From Weissella cibaria KACC 11862 (lineage in GTDB: Bacteria > Bacillota > Bacilli > Lactobacillales > Lactobacillaceae): a DNA stretch of 64,000 bases. A program made the translations under genes and the position numbers. Shown here in pieces: positions 45,518-54,132 of the stretch. Numbering within the stretch: position 1 is the first letter of the stretch; every line of letters begins with the position of its first letter. The stretch lies in NCBI RefSeq assembly GCF_000193635.1, contig NZ_AEKT01000009.1, positions 62,001 to 126,000 on the forward strand, given 5' to 3'. Under the pieces are notes generated by a model, which saw only the letters and a list, made by a program, of their open reading frames with translations, was not told where the DNA came from and ran no database searches.

Positions 45518-46570
45518 TTAATTTTCCATTGGCGCTTCAATGCCGGCTGATAACTGAATATCATGGGCTGCCAAAATACGAATAATTTTCATATTAATAT
45601 CAGCTCGCGTCCCGGCCCAGTCAGCGTCTGGCAGCATCTTGAACTGTGCGACAGCCATAAACTCATGTCCCCGTGTCGTCACGGAATTGATGTACGCCTT
45701 TTGCGTATCAGCCGCAAATCGGTCGTCAGCAGCCAGCATTGCTTCCACATCAGCCATCGCCGCCATCATATCCTTCGTCTTAGTGGCAATGTCTAAGTAG
45801 AACGTCAACGTTAACTTGCGGGTCTCCATCCGTGACCAATTCGTAATTGGTTCATTCGATAGCGTCGCATTCGGCACAATCACCAAAGCGCCATCAAATG
45901 TCCGCACGAGCGTTGATCGGAATGTAATATCTTCCGCGATTCCCTCAACCGACGGTGACGCAATCCAGTCACCGATTTGGAAAGGCTTTTCAGTAATGAT
46001 GATAATTCCACCTAACAAGTTCTTGATTGGATCTTGGGCGGCCATCGAAACAGCCAATCCAACCAACCCCAGTCCAGCGAACACCCCATTCACATTAATG
46101 CCCCAGTCAGACAAAATCATCGTCACCGTTAAGGCCATGACGACAAATTGCAGAATACGGGTCAAGAATGGCATCACAATCGAATCAATCTCCATGTGCA
46201 CGCGTTCGCCTAGGTGCGCCAATAACGTTGTCAATGAACCCATCAACGTGTACAACCCATAACCGATACTAAAAATTAGAATCGAGCGATAAACTTGCGT
46301 CGCAAATGTAATCAGCAAATGTGGTGCATGGGCCGTGTGCAAAGCCAACAGTAACCCTGAAAACAGCACGACGACGCGCGCTGGATTTTCAAACGCCATC
46401 AAGACGTCAATCCACGCCTCAAAGCGCTTCGGAATCCGCTTCTCAATAAAATGAAAAATGCCCCGGACGACACCACGAATCAATAAAAATGACACAATGA
46501 CGATCAGTAAGGCCAAGCCCAATGATTGCCAATCAAAGCTGTGCGCTAACCAGCGTTCAAACAACTTCAT
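45518..46570 (-). CDS. Small-conductance mechanosensitive channel, MscS family
   Basis: Releases solutes on hypo-osmotic shock. Four hydrophobic segments (about 15-35, 60-80, 90-110, 130-150), then the pore helix GVFAGLGLVGLAVSMAAQDPIKNLLGGIIII and the beta domain TEKPFQIGDWIASPSVEGIAEDITFRSTLVRTFDGALVIVPNATLSN. The C-terminal alpha/beta domain is complete. 350 residues. Single gene. Confidence 0.94.
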   Translation of the reverse strand: MKLFERWLAHSFDWQSLGLALLIVIVSFLLIRGVVRGIFHFIEKRIPKRFEAWIDVLMAFENPARVVVLFSGLLLALHTAHAPHLLITFATQVYRSILIFSIGYGLYTLMGSLTTLLAHLGERVHMEIDSIVMPFLTRILQFVVMALTVTMILSDWGINVNGVFAGLGLVGLAVSMAAQDPIKNLLGGIIIITEKPFQIGDWIASPSVEGIAEDITFRSTLVRTFDGALVIVPNATLSNEPITNWSRMETRKLTLTFYLDIATKTKDMMAAMADVEAMLAADDRFAADTQKAYINSVTTRGHEFMAVAQFKMLPDADWAGTRADINMKIIRILAAHDIQLSAGIEAPMEN

Positions 46571-46633
46571 GTTTCTCTCCTCTGTTTAAAATGCTATTTT
46601 ACTAATCTCAAATAATTACAGTTTTCAAGTATA

Positions 46634-46668
46634 ACAAAGAACGCACGGTCGATTGACTGTGCGTTCCA
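46634..46668 (-). terminator. Terminator of the thioredoxin-like membrane protein gene
   Basis: GAACGCACAGTC / GACCGTGCGTTC stem (one G-U) followed by TTTG on the minus strand. Confidence 0.8.
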
Positions 46669-46684
46669 GGTCTTTATCAAGTTT

Positions 46685-47308
46685 TTACTTCTGGTTCTTA
46701 GCTAACTGTTGCAGCTCATGCAACGTCGTCTTACCACCATTCAAGCCCGTCGTCCGTTGACCATTATGCACATACGTCACGTATGGCAAGTTTGTCACCT
46801 CAAGACTGTCTCGGAATGATTTCTTCAGCGTGTACGCCCCTGTATCGAAATAGTAGACTTCATGATTTTTCGCGAGTTGCTTAATCACTGGCGATAACTT
46901 GCGACTATCTGGGGATGCCGCCGTACCAATATAAATGTAATAATCACCACTTGAACGGTCGTTAACAACGGCGTCCAACTCATTTTCAGCGATTGCCGTT
47001 GTCCGCTTTAAGTTGTTGCGATAATCACTTTGTGTGACCAATGAAATCCGATTTTCATGGCGCTCCACTTGCCAACTCACTAATGATCCAATCACAACCA
47101 ACGCCAAGAAGACGCCGTTTACTGCGATATAAACGGTTCTTAACTTAGGTAATAACTCATCCGCTAGAATGTTAATCAGGCCAATCAACAACAAGCCCCA
47201 GAATACATTCACGCCAAAGCCGAACAAGTGGTTAACCACCGCCCAAATGTATTCCAACACAAGGATGATAATTAAGCCGTATACCCACACTTTTTCTTTT
47301 CTCATCAC
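46685..47308 (-). CDS. Membrane protein with degenerate thioredoxin-like domain
   Basis: Residues 8-27, 33-52 and 59-77 are hydrophobic and probably membrane-spanning. The outer C-terminal half (about 105-205) resembles the thioredoxin-like bacteriocin-accessory (PedC/BrcD) fold: DYYIYIGTAASPDSRKLSPVIKQL, EVYYFDTGAY and LPYVTYVHNG. Where relatives have CPxC, this protein has SPDS (in AASPDSRK), so no redox disulfide is possible. 207 residues. Function unknown; a structural or binding role is more likely than oxidoreductase activity. Confidence 0.7.
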   Translation of the reverse strand: MMRKEKVWVYGLIIILVLEYIWAVVNHLFGFGVNVFWGLLLIGLINILADELLPKLRTVYIAVNGVFLALVVIGSLVSWQVERHENRISLVTQSDYRNNLKRTTAIAENELDAVVNDRSSGDYYIYIGTAASPDSRKLSPVIKQLAKNHEVYYFDTGAYTLKKSFRDSLEVTNLPYVTYVHNGQRTTGLNGGKTTLHELQQLAKNQK

Positions 47309-47391
47309 AATAGCTCCTAAACATACTGATTAATAGTATATGGGAGCTTAGTGCCTCTGCCCAGCTTTCAGCGGATTCCTCATAAGAAATT

Positions 47392-47428
47392 TAAAAAAGG
47401 ACGCAAGCCCAAGTCGGTTTGCGTCCTT
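47392..47428 (-). terminator. Terminator of the amino-acid ABC transporter operon
   Basis: AAGGACGCAAACC / GGCTTGCGTCCTT stem followed by a T run on the minus strand. Confidence 0.9.
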
Positions 47429-47441
47429 ACTTTTCAGCACC

Positions 47442-48143
47442 CTAACGTGTTAGGAATGCTGTGATAGCTGTATTTTGTTGTTCAGGTGCGAAGAAATCAT
47501 CGGCACGTTCAAACGCTTGGACCCGTCCATCCGCCAGTAATAGCACATCATCCGAAATATCACGTGCAAACGCAATATCGTGCGTCACTAAGATAATTGT
47601 CCGGTTAGGCAACTTGGCCACCTCAGTAATCATGTCCGTCACTTCTCGAATCGATTCCGGATCCAACGCTGAAGTTGGCTCATCCAACAACAGCACCGGC
47701 GCTTCCGTAATCAAGGCTCGTAAAATGCCAATGCGTTGTTTCTGACCACCGGATAGTGAACTGGGATATTGTGTCGCAACCCCAGCCAAATTAAACTTTT
47801 CCAGTAACGTCATTGCACGTTCGCGGGCGACCGCTTTCGATTGCTGACCAGTCAGGTAAAGTGGCGAGGCAACATTATCTAGCGCCGTCAAATTTGCGAA
47901 TAAGTTAAAGTGTTGAAACACCATCGCTGTTTGACCAGCTAAATCTGGCACACTGCCAGTCGTAACTGGTTGTAGGCCGTTCAACGTGCGAATCAATGTT
48001 GACTTGCCTGCACCAGATGGGCCGAGGATCGTTAGGACTTGTGCGGTGGGGATGTCAAACGACACCTCATGCAACACTTCCTTGGTGACATGCTTTTTAT
48101 TCGTTGGCACCGTCACAACCAACTGCTTAACTGCCATTGTCAT
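47442..48143 (-). CDS. Amino-acid ABC transporter ATP-binding protein
   Basis: Polar amino-acid family ATPase: Walker A LGPSGAGKST near 38-47, Q-loop VFQHFNLF, signature LSGGQKQRIGILRAL, Walker B VLLLDEPTSALD and H-loop LVTHDIAFA. 233 residues, slightly shorter than GlnQ. The start gives MTMAVKQLVVTVP with GGAGGGG upstream. Last gene of lyase-SBP-permease-ATPase. The substrate could be a polar or sulfur amino acid and cannot be told from this gene. Confidence 0.93.
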   Translation of the reverse strand: MTMAVKQLVVTVPTNKKHVTKEVLHEVSFDIPTAQVLTILGPSGAGKSTLIRTLNGLQPVTTGSVPDLAGQTAMVFQHFNLFANLTALDNVASPLYLTGQQSKAVARERAMTLLEKFNLAGVATQYPSSLSGGQKQRIGILRALITEAPVLLLDEPTSALDPESIREVTDMITEVAKLPNRTIILVTHDIAFARDISDDVLLLADGRVQAFERADDFFAPEQQNTAITAFLTR

Positions 48144-48155
48144 GATGTTCCCCTC

Positions 48156-48822
48156 CTACATGTACCGACGATAATAGCGTTCTAACTTATTTTGCAAAGC
48201 CGAATACGCCACTACCAACAACCAATAAATAATCGCGACCGCTGCGTAAACTTCCATATACTTAAACGAACCGCCAGCGATCAATTTACCTTCACCAAAT
48301 AGTTCCGTCACCCCAATGACAAAGGCCAATGCAGTTTCCTTCAAAATACCAATCGTGTAATTGCCAAACCCTGGAATTGCATTTACGGCGGCTTGCGGTA
48401 GCATCACGTGTTTAAAGAAGGCCCACTTATTAATCTGTAACGAGGTGGCTGCTTCCCATTGCCCGGCATCAACAGAATCAACGGCTGCTCGGAACGTTTC
48501 GGCCATATACGCCGCATACTTGAAGCCCAAAGCTAAAATGACCATCACTTCTGGCGACCAGGTCTTCAACGCAGGAATAATTTCAGGCAAACCGTAGTAA
48601 GCCAAGAAAATTTGCACGACCCCGGGTACAGCACGGAATACTGACACATAGAACCGAGCAACCGCTTGTAACCAGCGATATCGACTACGACGCAACCAGG
48701 TCACGACGGCGCCGACCAGCGTTGCGATTACAAACAGTTCCGATGGTCAAGAGTAAGGTCAATGGCACATATGGTAAGAGCTTTGGCATCACACCAATCA
48801 TATAATGCACATCAAATGACAT
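48156..48822 (-). pseudogene. Amino-acid ABC transporter permease, frameshifted
   Basis: Polar amino-acid permease (His/Glu/Gln type) split by a frameshift. From the ATG at 48822, which overlaps the binding-protein stop as TAATG, the frame reads MSFDVHYMIGVMPKLL then YVPLTLLLTIGT. The rest (VGAVVTWLRRSRYRWLQAV to YYRRYM, coupling loop EAATSLQINKWAFFKHVMLPQA) is in another frame, open from 48704. Removing one base from the AAA at 48732-48734 (TTT on the coding strand) restores TVVIATLVGAVV and a 221-residue permease. It is either a real lesion or a sequencing error. Confidence 0.85.
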
Positions 48823-49601
48823 TACTTAAGCGCCTTTCCATTGATAATATCTTCACCGAAGTACTTGTGTGACAACTTTTGCAATTCGCCATCCTTGTAC
48901 AACTTCTTCAAGCCGGCGTTAAAAGTCTTCGCGTCCTTCTTACCACTGGCATCCTTCGTGAAGACCGCACCGTCATGGTCAGCTGCAATCTTGTCAGGCA
49001 ACATCTTCAAAGCCAATTGCTTGTCCTTGATCACCGCCTTCAAAATTGGACCTGAGTTCGTCACACCATCAACCTTGCCACCGTTAGCAGCCGTCACGGC
49101 ATCATCGCGTGACTCAAAGGCACGTACATCAACCTTCTTGTTGTACGCATTCAAATTTTTGATGCTCGTTGACCCTTGCACAGCGCCAACCGTCTTACCA
49201 GCCAAATCACTGACCTTCTTGGCCTTGCTATCCTTTGGCACGGCAACTTGTTGGTTATACGTTGCGTACAACTTTGAGAAACGGTATTGCTTAGCGCGGT
49301 CCTTGTTGTAAGCAACCGCGTTTGACACACCTTGAATCTTCTTGCTGCTCAATTGTTGCAACAAGCTATCAAAGTCACCGTTAACCCACTTCACCTTGTA
49401 TCCTTCTGCCGCAAACGCCTTGTTCGCAACTTCAACGTCGAAGCCAACCAACTTATCATTTTCCTTATAAGACGTTGGATATGACACACCAGTTGATCCC
49501 AATGTAATCGTCTTCTCAGCAGCGTGCACTGGCATGTTAGCCAAAGCTAGTCCTGCGACACCTGCTGCAACCAACGTCATCATCTTTGTATTCTTCATCA
49601 T
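48822..49601 (-). CDS. Amino-acid ABC transporter substrate-binding protein
   Basis: Family 3 extracellular solute-binding protein. The signal peptide MTLVAAGVAGLALANMPVHAAEK ends in a type I AxA site with no lipobox cysteine. The mature part has YPTSYKENDKLVGFDVEVANK, FDSLLQQLSSKKIQGVSNAV, LAGKTVGAVQGSTS and a C-terminal GLKKLYKDGELQKLSHKYFGEDI. 259 residues. It sits between the lyase and the permease in one operon. The ligand is unassigned; cystine and polar amino acids are both possible. Confidence 0.9.
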   Translation of the reverse strand: MMKNTKMMTLVAAGVAGLALANMPVHAAEKTITLGSTGVSYPTSYKENDKLVGFDVEVANKAFAAEGYKVKWVNGDFDSLLQQLSSKKIQGVSNAVAYNKDRAKQYRFSKLYATYNQQVAVPKDSKAKKVSDLAGKTVGAVQGSTSIKNLNAYNKKVDVRAFESRDDAVTAANGGKVDGVTNSGPILKAVIKDKQLALKMLPDKIAADHDGAVFTKDASGKKDAKTFNAGLKKLYKDGELQKLSHKYFGEDIINGKALK

Positions 49602-49606
49602 GTTGT

Positions 49607-50951
49607 TTAACCTACTTCCTTCTCTAAAACATGTGCAATCAATGTTGGGATTTCGACGGTCGTCTTTTCAAATGACGCCACCGTCTTTAATTCTGACAAA
49701 CTTGTTACCTCGGCAACCGCTGCATTCGCCATCAAATCGGTCAAAAAGTCCGTTTGCTGGTCAATGCTTCGTTGTGCCACCTCGAACAAAATTTCGTGCG
49801 CGGTTTGCTTACCCAGACGGTCTGCTAAGAACATCATAATGTCCTCCGCATAGACTAAATCACCTAGGCGCGCCACGTTCTCCTGCATCTTGTCGACATT
49901 CACCACTAGACCATCAAGCATCGCAATGAGCGAGGTTAACTGACGATCAACATACTGGTGAATTTCAGGCAAGGCTAGCCACAATTGCTTCCACGCAATT
50001 GCATCACGTTCATTGACGCTCAACAACGCGTGCATCAGCTGCGTTTGCGCGGCAAAAATTGGCTCAGCCAATGCAGCAATCGCTTCAAAGTTTTCTGGAT
50101 TGCGCTTGTGTGGCATCGTTGACGACCCAACTTGCCCGACAAACGGCTCAGCTAATTGCTGATTTTCCGTGCTAGCTTCGTTATAGAATTGCCGACCAAT
50201 TTTGGCTAACGTTGCCCCCAACATTGCCAATTCGCCAGTGTACGCCACCAAACGATCGGGTGCGTTGTGCCATGCAACGGTCTCAGTTTGTAAATGCAAC
50301 TCAGCCATCAAGGATTCTTCAACCGCAATTCCGGCCATACCAAGTGCCGAATGCGATCCAACCGCACCAGCGAAGACGCCTGTTAATGTGTCGGCCTTCA
50401 TCTGCGTTAACCGGTCAACGTGTCGCTGAATTTCATCTAGGTAGCGTGCTAAAACAAACCCAAATGTAATTGGCACCGCATGCACATTATGTGACCGCGC
50501 CATATATGGCGTTTGGGCATACGTCTTGGTTAACGTTGCTAATTGCTTACGTAACGTTGCCAGAAGGGATTCGTACCGTTCATAGTGATCAGCAGCTTGC
50601 AAAACAAGTCCTGTATCTACAATGTCTTGGGTGGTTGCCCCAAAATGCACATACTCACCAGCTTCTGGGCCAGCGATGCGCTGCATTTCTTGAATTAATC
50701 CCAACAAGGAATGTTGTTTTTCGTGTGAAATCTGGGCAATTCGATCAATGTCTAAATCGCCGAACGCCAAGTTCACAATCGTGTCAGCTGCGCTTGCGGG
50801 AATTACACCCTTGCGCACCTTCCACCTTGGCTAGCGCTTGTTCCACAATAAATTGCTTCTCCAACTTGGCCTCTTCAGACCAAATTTGGCGCGCTTTGTC
50901 CGTCGAAAAATTGCCACCAATCACTTCATAGTCGATTGGATGTGCTGCCAT
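49607..50951 (-). pseudogene. Adenylosuccinate lyase-like (fumarase superfamily) enzyme, frameshifted
   Basis: Class II lyase of the fumarase/aspartase superfamily, nearer to the PurB/CMLE branch by its signature GSSTMPHKRNPENFEA. Other blocks: VHFGATTQDIVDTGLVLQ and ARSHNVHAVPITFG. The N-terminus (MAAHPIDYEVIGGNFSTDKA to ALAKVEGAQ) lies in another frame from 50951. Removing one base from the CCC at 50808-50810 (GGG on the coding strand) joins both as VEGAQGVIPASAADTIVNLA in a 447-residue protein. Being in an amino-acid transporter operon, it may act on an imported amino-acid adduct rather than in purine synthesis. Confidence 0.85.
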
Positions 50952-51129
50952 GTTTGATACCTCCGTTTTTTCGGCTTGTATTACAACGACGATTATTCTG
51001 GACCCACTACTTTGTTTTGACAAATAAAAAAGTGTTATTGTCATTTAACCCACTAAATCAGTATTGAATTCGCACCGCCAGTAGCGCGATAATTAGATAA
51101 AGCATCATTCATTTAGAGGGAGAATTACA

Positions 51130-51366
51130 ATGGCTGATATGACTAAATTGGCACGGCTATTCCAGTGGGCCTTGGTCCCTGTAATGGTTGTGTTGTTAAT
51201 TCTAGAGATCGTTCACGGTAGCACGTCCTGGTACGGGGTCGCCTTTCAACTTATCTTGGCAGTAGCTTTCACTGTCATGGGTCGCAGTAGCAACATTCGC
51301 ATTTACTGGCTGGTTGCATTTCTGGCGTTGGTAACGGCTGTCGTGAATGTTACTCACTTGTTATAG
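51130..51366 (+). CDS. Small membrane protein, unknown function
   Basis: A 78-residue protein with three hydrophobic segments (about 10-28, 32-50 and 55-76) and no recognised domain. GAGGGAGAA lies 5 bases before the ATG, and a TTGAAT, 18-base spacer, GATAAT promoter is at 51065-51094, so it is likely real. Divergent from the lyase gene. Confidence 0.78.
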   Translation: MADMTKLARLFQWALVPVMVVLLILEIVHGSTSWYGVAFQLILAVAFTVMGRSSNIRIYWLVAFLALVTAVVNVTHLL

Positions 51367-51432
51367 AAGCACCAATAAAATTCTAAGAGAAGGAACACAC
51401 GCGTTTTATAAAAAATTGTGCAGGCGAACCAT

Positions 51433-51678
51433 ATGGTAACCACTACAAAAATCAAGGAAACTGCGACGACTATTGAATACCACTATTACGTCGAAAATCA
51501 CAAATCAAACCCGGCAGATATCGGGCGTATCGTCTTTAAAAAAACCGGTGGCGCAACAACTTGGAGCGCCGAAAATGACCCTCGCAAAATTTACCTAACA
51601 CATGCGATGCGCTCCTTACTTCGAGTGAAAATAGATACCGGTGTTTTACCAGATAAATCATCTGAAGCTTGGTATTAA
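51433..51678 (+). CDS. Hypothetical small protein
   Basis: An unrecognised 81-residue protein (MVTTTKIKETATTIEYHYYV...) of mixed polar composition with no signal or membrane segment. A GTG at 51418 is an alternative start; neither has a strong ribosome site. It follows the small membrane gene by about 65 bases. A long-arm inverted repeat ending in TTTTT at 51753-51834 may be its terminator. Confidence 0.55.
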   Translation: MVTTTKIKETATTIEYHYYVENHKSNPADIGRIVFKKTGGATTWSAENDPRKIYLTHAMRSLLRVKIDTGVLPDKSSEAWY

Positions 51679-51878
51679 AGCCTACCGGAGGCTACCAAAT
51701 ACAAAAGTGCACTCAAAATGGCTGGTAACATTTGTCTTAGCATTTCAAGACACATACGACATGCCGGCATACATTGCCGACTAGTTGTTTTTGCCATTGC
51801 CATAGTATTGCATGTCGTTGTATTTTTACTCTTGTTTTGTTGCTTTTAGCCATTTCTCCTAGTAATATAGGTGTATAG

Positions 51879-51915
51879 AAAAAGCCCCGTTAGTGGTAGG
51901 ACACTAACAGGGCTG
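51879..51915 (-). terminator. Terminator of the small gene at 51940
   Basis: AGCCCTGTTAGTG / CACTAACGGGGCT stem (one mismatch) followed by TTTTT on the minus strand. Confidence 0.9.
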
Positions 51916-51939
51916 ACAAGTTCCAAGAGTTCTTAGTGG

Positions 51940-52101
51940 TTAGGCATCTTCGTGTTCGGACGTGGATGTCTTTTCTTTTGTCTCGCTATTCACTCGTTTA
52001 ACATCAACGTAACCGCTGACAATCGCACGAATGATTTTAGGTAACATCAGAATTAACACCACGAACACCGCAAAGATGCCACTTGCTGCCAAGTGAACCA
52101 C
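51940..52101 (-). CDS. Small single-span membrane protein candidate
   Basis: A 53-residue frame from a GTG with GGGAG 6 bases upstream: a hydrophobic segment (residues 3-25, LAASGIFAVFVVLILMLPKI) followed by a charged tail rich in Lys, Glu, Ser and Thr (SETKEKTSTSEHEDA). A strong terminator follows 25 bases after the stop, which supports transcription. An ATG at 52134 with GGGAGG upstream opens a different frame (25 codons) overlapping the start. No family recognised. Confidence 0.5.
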   Translation of the reverse strand: MVHLAASGIFAVFVVLILMLPKIIRAIVSGYVDVKRVNSETKEKTSTSEHEDA

Positions 52102-52296
52102 TCTAAACTCCCGGATAATCTTTGAAACATTTTATATGTCCTCCCTGTTCCAAGAAAAATTGTAGAGAGAACAGTGACGCCATGTATCGCAGAACTTGCC
52201 ACGGTTTCAACGGGTAATTAAGCCGATCCACCGCATAGACTAGTATGCCCGACTAACGGCTCACTGTAAACGATTATCACGAGCGCTTGTATAAAA

Positions 52297-52326
52297 TAAA
52301 AAACGCCTTACAATCATGTAAGACGA
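52297..52326 (-). terminator. Minus-strand terminator downstream of tmRNA
   Basis: CGTCTTAC / GTAAGGCG stem followed by TTTTTTATTTT on the minus strand. It may end read-through from ssrA. Confidence 0.75.
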
Positions 52327-52369
52327 CATAAGGCAGGCAGCCACAATATTAAATTTAATTATGTTATTG

Positions 52370-52406
52370 ATACCGTTACTCAGTGACCGAGCAACGGTAT
52401 TTTTTA
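52370..52406 (+). terminator. Plus-strand terminator without an obvious gene
   Basis: ATACCGTT / AACGGTAT perfect stem followed by TTTTTT on the plus strand. No plus-strand gene lies within 690 bases upstream, so an unseen small transcript may end here. Confidence 0.7.
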
Positions 52407-52524
52407 TTGTCTCAACCCATAAAAAAGAGGGTCACATTTGGGGGCGCAACTAATACAAAACAGTACATTTCAGTACAACATAGTTGCGGCCCTTTTTGCG
52501 ACCCAATCACTTATTTATCAAGGA

Positions 52525-52558
52525 AAACGCCGGTATATCAACGTTTTCAACCTTATAT
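52525..52558 (-). terminator. Hairpin directly after tmRNA
   Basis: AAGG-TTGAAAACG pairs with CGTTTT-CCTT on the minus strand, immediately 3' of the mature tmRNA; the T run is poor. Confidence 0.5.
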
Positions 52559-52559
52559 A

Positions 52560-52923
52560 TGGAGCCGAGGGGAGTTGAACCCCTGTCCTACCATCTCGTA
52601 ACTAACACATCTACGTTCATAGCTGAATAATTTAAATCTCGTCTAGTGCACGCCATTCCGCGCGGCGATCAGTTAGACCAGCCTGATTATCCTCTTCATA
52701 CCTGCCCCAGGCGGAGACAAATATGCGCAGATTGCTTAATTTTAAAACCTAGCTTAACCCACAATCAAAGCTATGCATAGGCAACGCAGGCTGTTTTTTA
52801 GGCAGCTACTGCGTAAGTGTTTTGTGAATTGTTTGCAGTTAATTCTTCTGAGTGGATTATAGGGCCACAACCCCTAAACGCAGTACTAGCACGAACAATG
52901 CCAGTCGATTCCGTAACGACCCC
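52560..52923 (-). ncRNA. ssrA: Transfer-messenger RNA
   Basis: Rescues stalled ribosomes. The 5' end GGGGTCGTTACGGAATCGAC (from 52923) pairs with the 3' CGGCTCC (to 52561) to form the acceptor stem, followed by the discriminator A; CCA is not encoded. The T arm is CAGGGGTTCAACTCCCCTG. The tag frame reads GCA AAC AAT TCA CAA AAC ACT TAC GCA GTA GCT GCC TAA, giving ANNSQNTYAVAA after the charged Ala; the ending differs from the common YALAA only by V for L. About 364 bases. Confidence 0.96.
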
Positions 52924-52950
52924 GTTAATGTACGGCTTTCGTACTTAATT

Positions 52951-52979
52951 ATTATAACAAGCTCTCAGAACATTCACAA
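52951..52979 (-). promoter_or_regulatory. ssrA promoter
   Basis: TTGTGA (52979-52974), a 17-base spacer and TATAAT (52956-52951) on the minus strand, 27 bases before the mature 5' end. Confidence 0.75.
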
Positions 52980-53020
52980 ATAAATAGAGAAGTTGTGCTT
53001 GTTTTTGCTTTTAGTTCGGT

Positions 53021-53026
53021 TATAAT
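53021..53026 (+). promoter_or_regulatory. -10 box of guaC
   Basis: TATAAT on the plus strand, with a weak -35 (TTGTTT, 16-base spacer), 71 bases before the guaC ATG. No purine riboswitch was seen in the leader. Confidence 0.5.
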
Positions 53027-53097
53027 TGATTTGTTGGGTGGAACGCAACAAAATTAATATTAAAACACGAACATTGTTCAAACTTAGGGGAATTTAA

Positions 53098-54084
53098 ATG
53101 GACTTTTCAACTGTATTCGACTACGAAGATATTCAACTCATTCCAAACAAGTGTATTATCGAGTCTCGCTCTGAAGCGGACACGTCTGTCACACTCGGCA
53201 ATCGTAAGTTCAAGATTCCCGTTGTGCCAGCTAACATGCAAACGGTCATTAACGAGGAGTTGGCGATGAAACTCGCCACTGAGGGGTACTTCTACGTTAT
53301 GCATCGTTTCGAACCAGAAACACGCTTGGACTTTGTCCGTCGTTTCCATGAAGCTGGCACGTTTGCTTCAATTTCCGTTGGAATTAAGCAAGAAGAATAC
53401 GAGTTCATCGACGCCTTGCAAGCCGCTAACTTGACGCCTGAATACATCACCATCGATATTGCGCACGGTCACTCCGACGCCGTTATCAAGATGATTCAAT
53501 ACATCAAGGCCCACTTGCCAAATGCCTTTGTAATTGCCGGTAACGTGGCTACGCCTGAAGCAGTCCGTGATTTGGAAAATGCGGGTGCAGATGCGACAAA
53601 ACTCGGTGTCGGTCCGGGTAAGGCCTGCATTACAAAGTTGAAGACTGGCTTCGGTACTGGCGGTTGGCAACTAGCTGCCCTCCGTCTTTGCGCGAAGGCT
53701 GCTAAGAAGCCAATCATCGCAGATGGTGGGATTCGTTATAACGGTGATATCGCCAAGTCAATTCGCTTCGGTGCCACGATGGTCATGATTGGATCATTGT
53801 TCGCAGGCCACGCTGAAACACCTGGTGAAGTTATCGAAATGGATGGCGCTAAGTATAAGACATACTTTGGTTCTGCTTCGCAATTCCAAAAGGGCGAATA
53901 CAAGAACGTCGAAGGTAAGAAGTTGTTAGTCCCTTACCGTGGCTACATCGATGATACCTTGCTTGAAATGGAACAAGATTTGCAATCAGCTATTTCATAC
54001 GCTGGTGGTCGTCAATTGATGGATCTTAAGTACGTCGACTATGTCATCGTTAAGAACTCAATCGTTAATGGGGATTCCTACTAA
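53098..54084 (+). CDS. guaC: GMP reductase
   Basis: Converts GMP to IMP with NADPH for purine interconversion. The 328-residue TIM barrel starts [20 protein letters not shown]. It has [21 protein letters not shown], the catalytic Cys177 in [32 protein letters not shown] and [15 protein letters not shown]. GuaC is told from IMP dehydrogenase by the absence of CBS domains and by the length. AGGGGAA precedes the ATG. Single gene, ended by the hairpin at 54090. Confidence 0.97.
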   Translation: MDFSTVFDYEDIQLIPNKCIIESRSEADTSVTLGNRKFKIPVVPANMQTVINEELAMKLATEGYFYVMHRFEPETRLDFVRRFHEAGTFASISVGIKQEEYEFIDALQAANLTPEYITIDIAHGHSDAVIKMIQYIKAHLPNAFVIAGNVATPEAVRDLENAGADATKLGVGPGKACITKLKTGFGTGGWQLAALRLCAKAAKKPIIADGGIRYNGDIAKSIRFGATMVMIGSLFAGHAETPGEVIEMDGAKYKTYFGSASQFQKGEYKNVEGKKLLVPYRGYIDDTLLEMEQDLQSAISYAGGRQLMDLKYVDYVIVKNSIVNGDSY

Positions 54085-54089
54085 ACAGC

Positions 54090-54125
54090 AAAACGCAAGC
54101 GAACTGAATCGCTTGGCGTTTTTAA
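54090..54125. terminator. Bidirectional terminator between guaC and the gene at 54133
   Basis: AAAACGCAAGCGA / TCGCTTGGCGTTTTT stem between convergent genes. Confidence 0.9.
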
Positions 54126-54132
54126 AATGTAT

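Larger units (their letters stand above)
52102..52559. other. Gap downstream of tmRNA with several hairpins
   Basis: Contains a minus-strand terminator (52297-52326), a plus-strand terminator (52370-52406) and a hairpin just after tmRNA. No gene was accepted; a 72-codon plus-strand frame runs into the tmRNA and is rejected. Confidence 0.5.

Noticed and set aside
52383-52600. Integrative element attached at the ssrA 3' end
   Set aside because: tmRNA is a common attachment site, but no integrase gene and no duplicated 3' end was seen nearby.
52383-52601. A 72-codon plus-strand frame ending inside the tmRNA gene
   Set aside because: It runs antisense into the tmRNA 3' end and crosses a terminator; a known type of false gene call.
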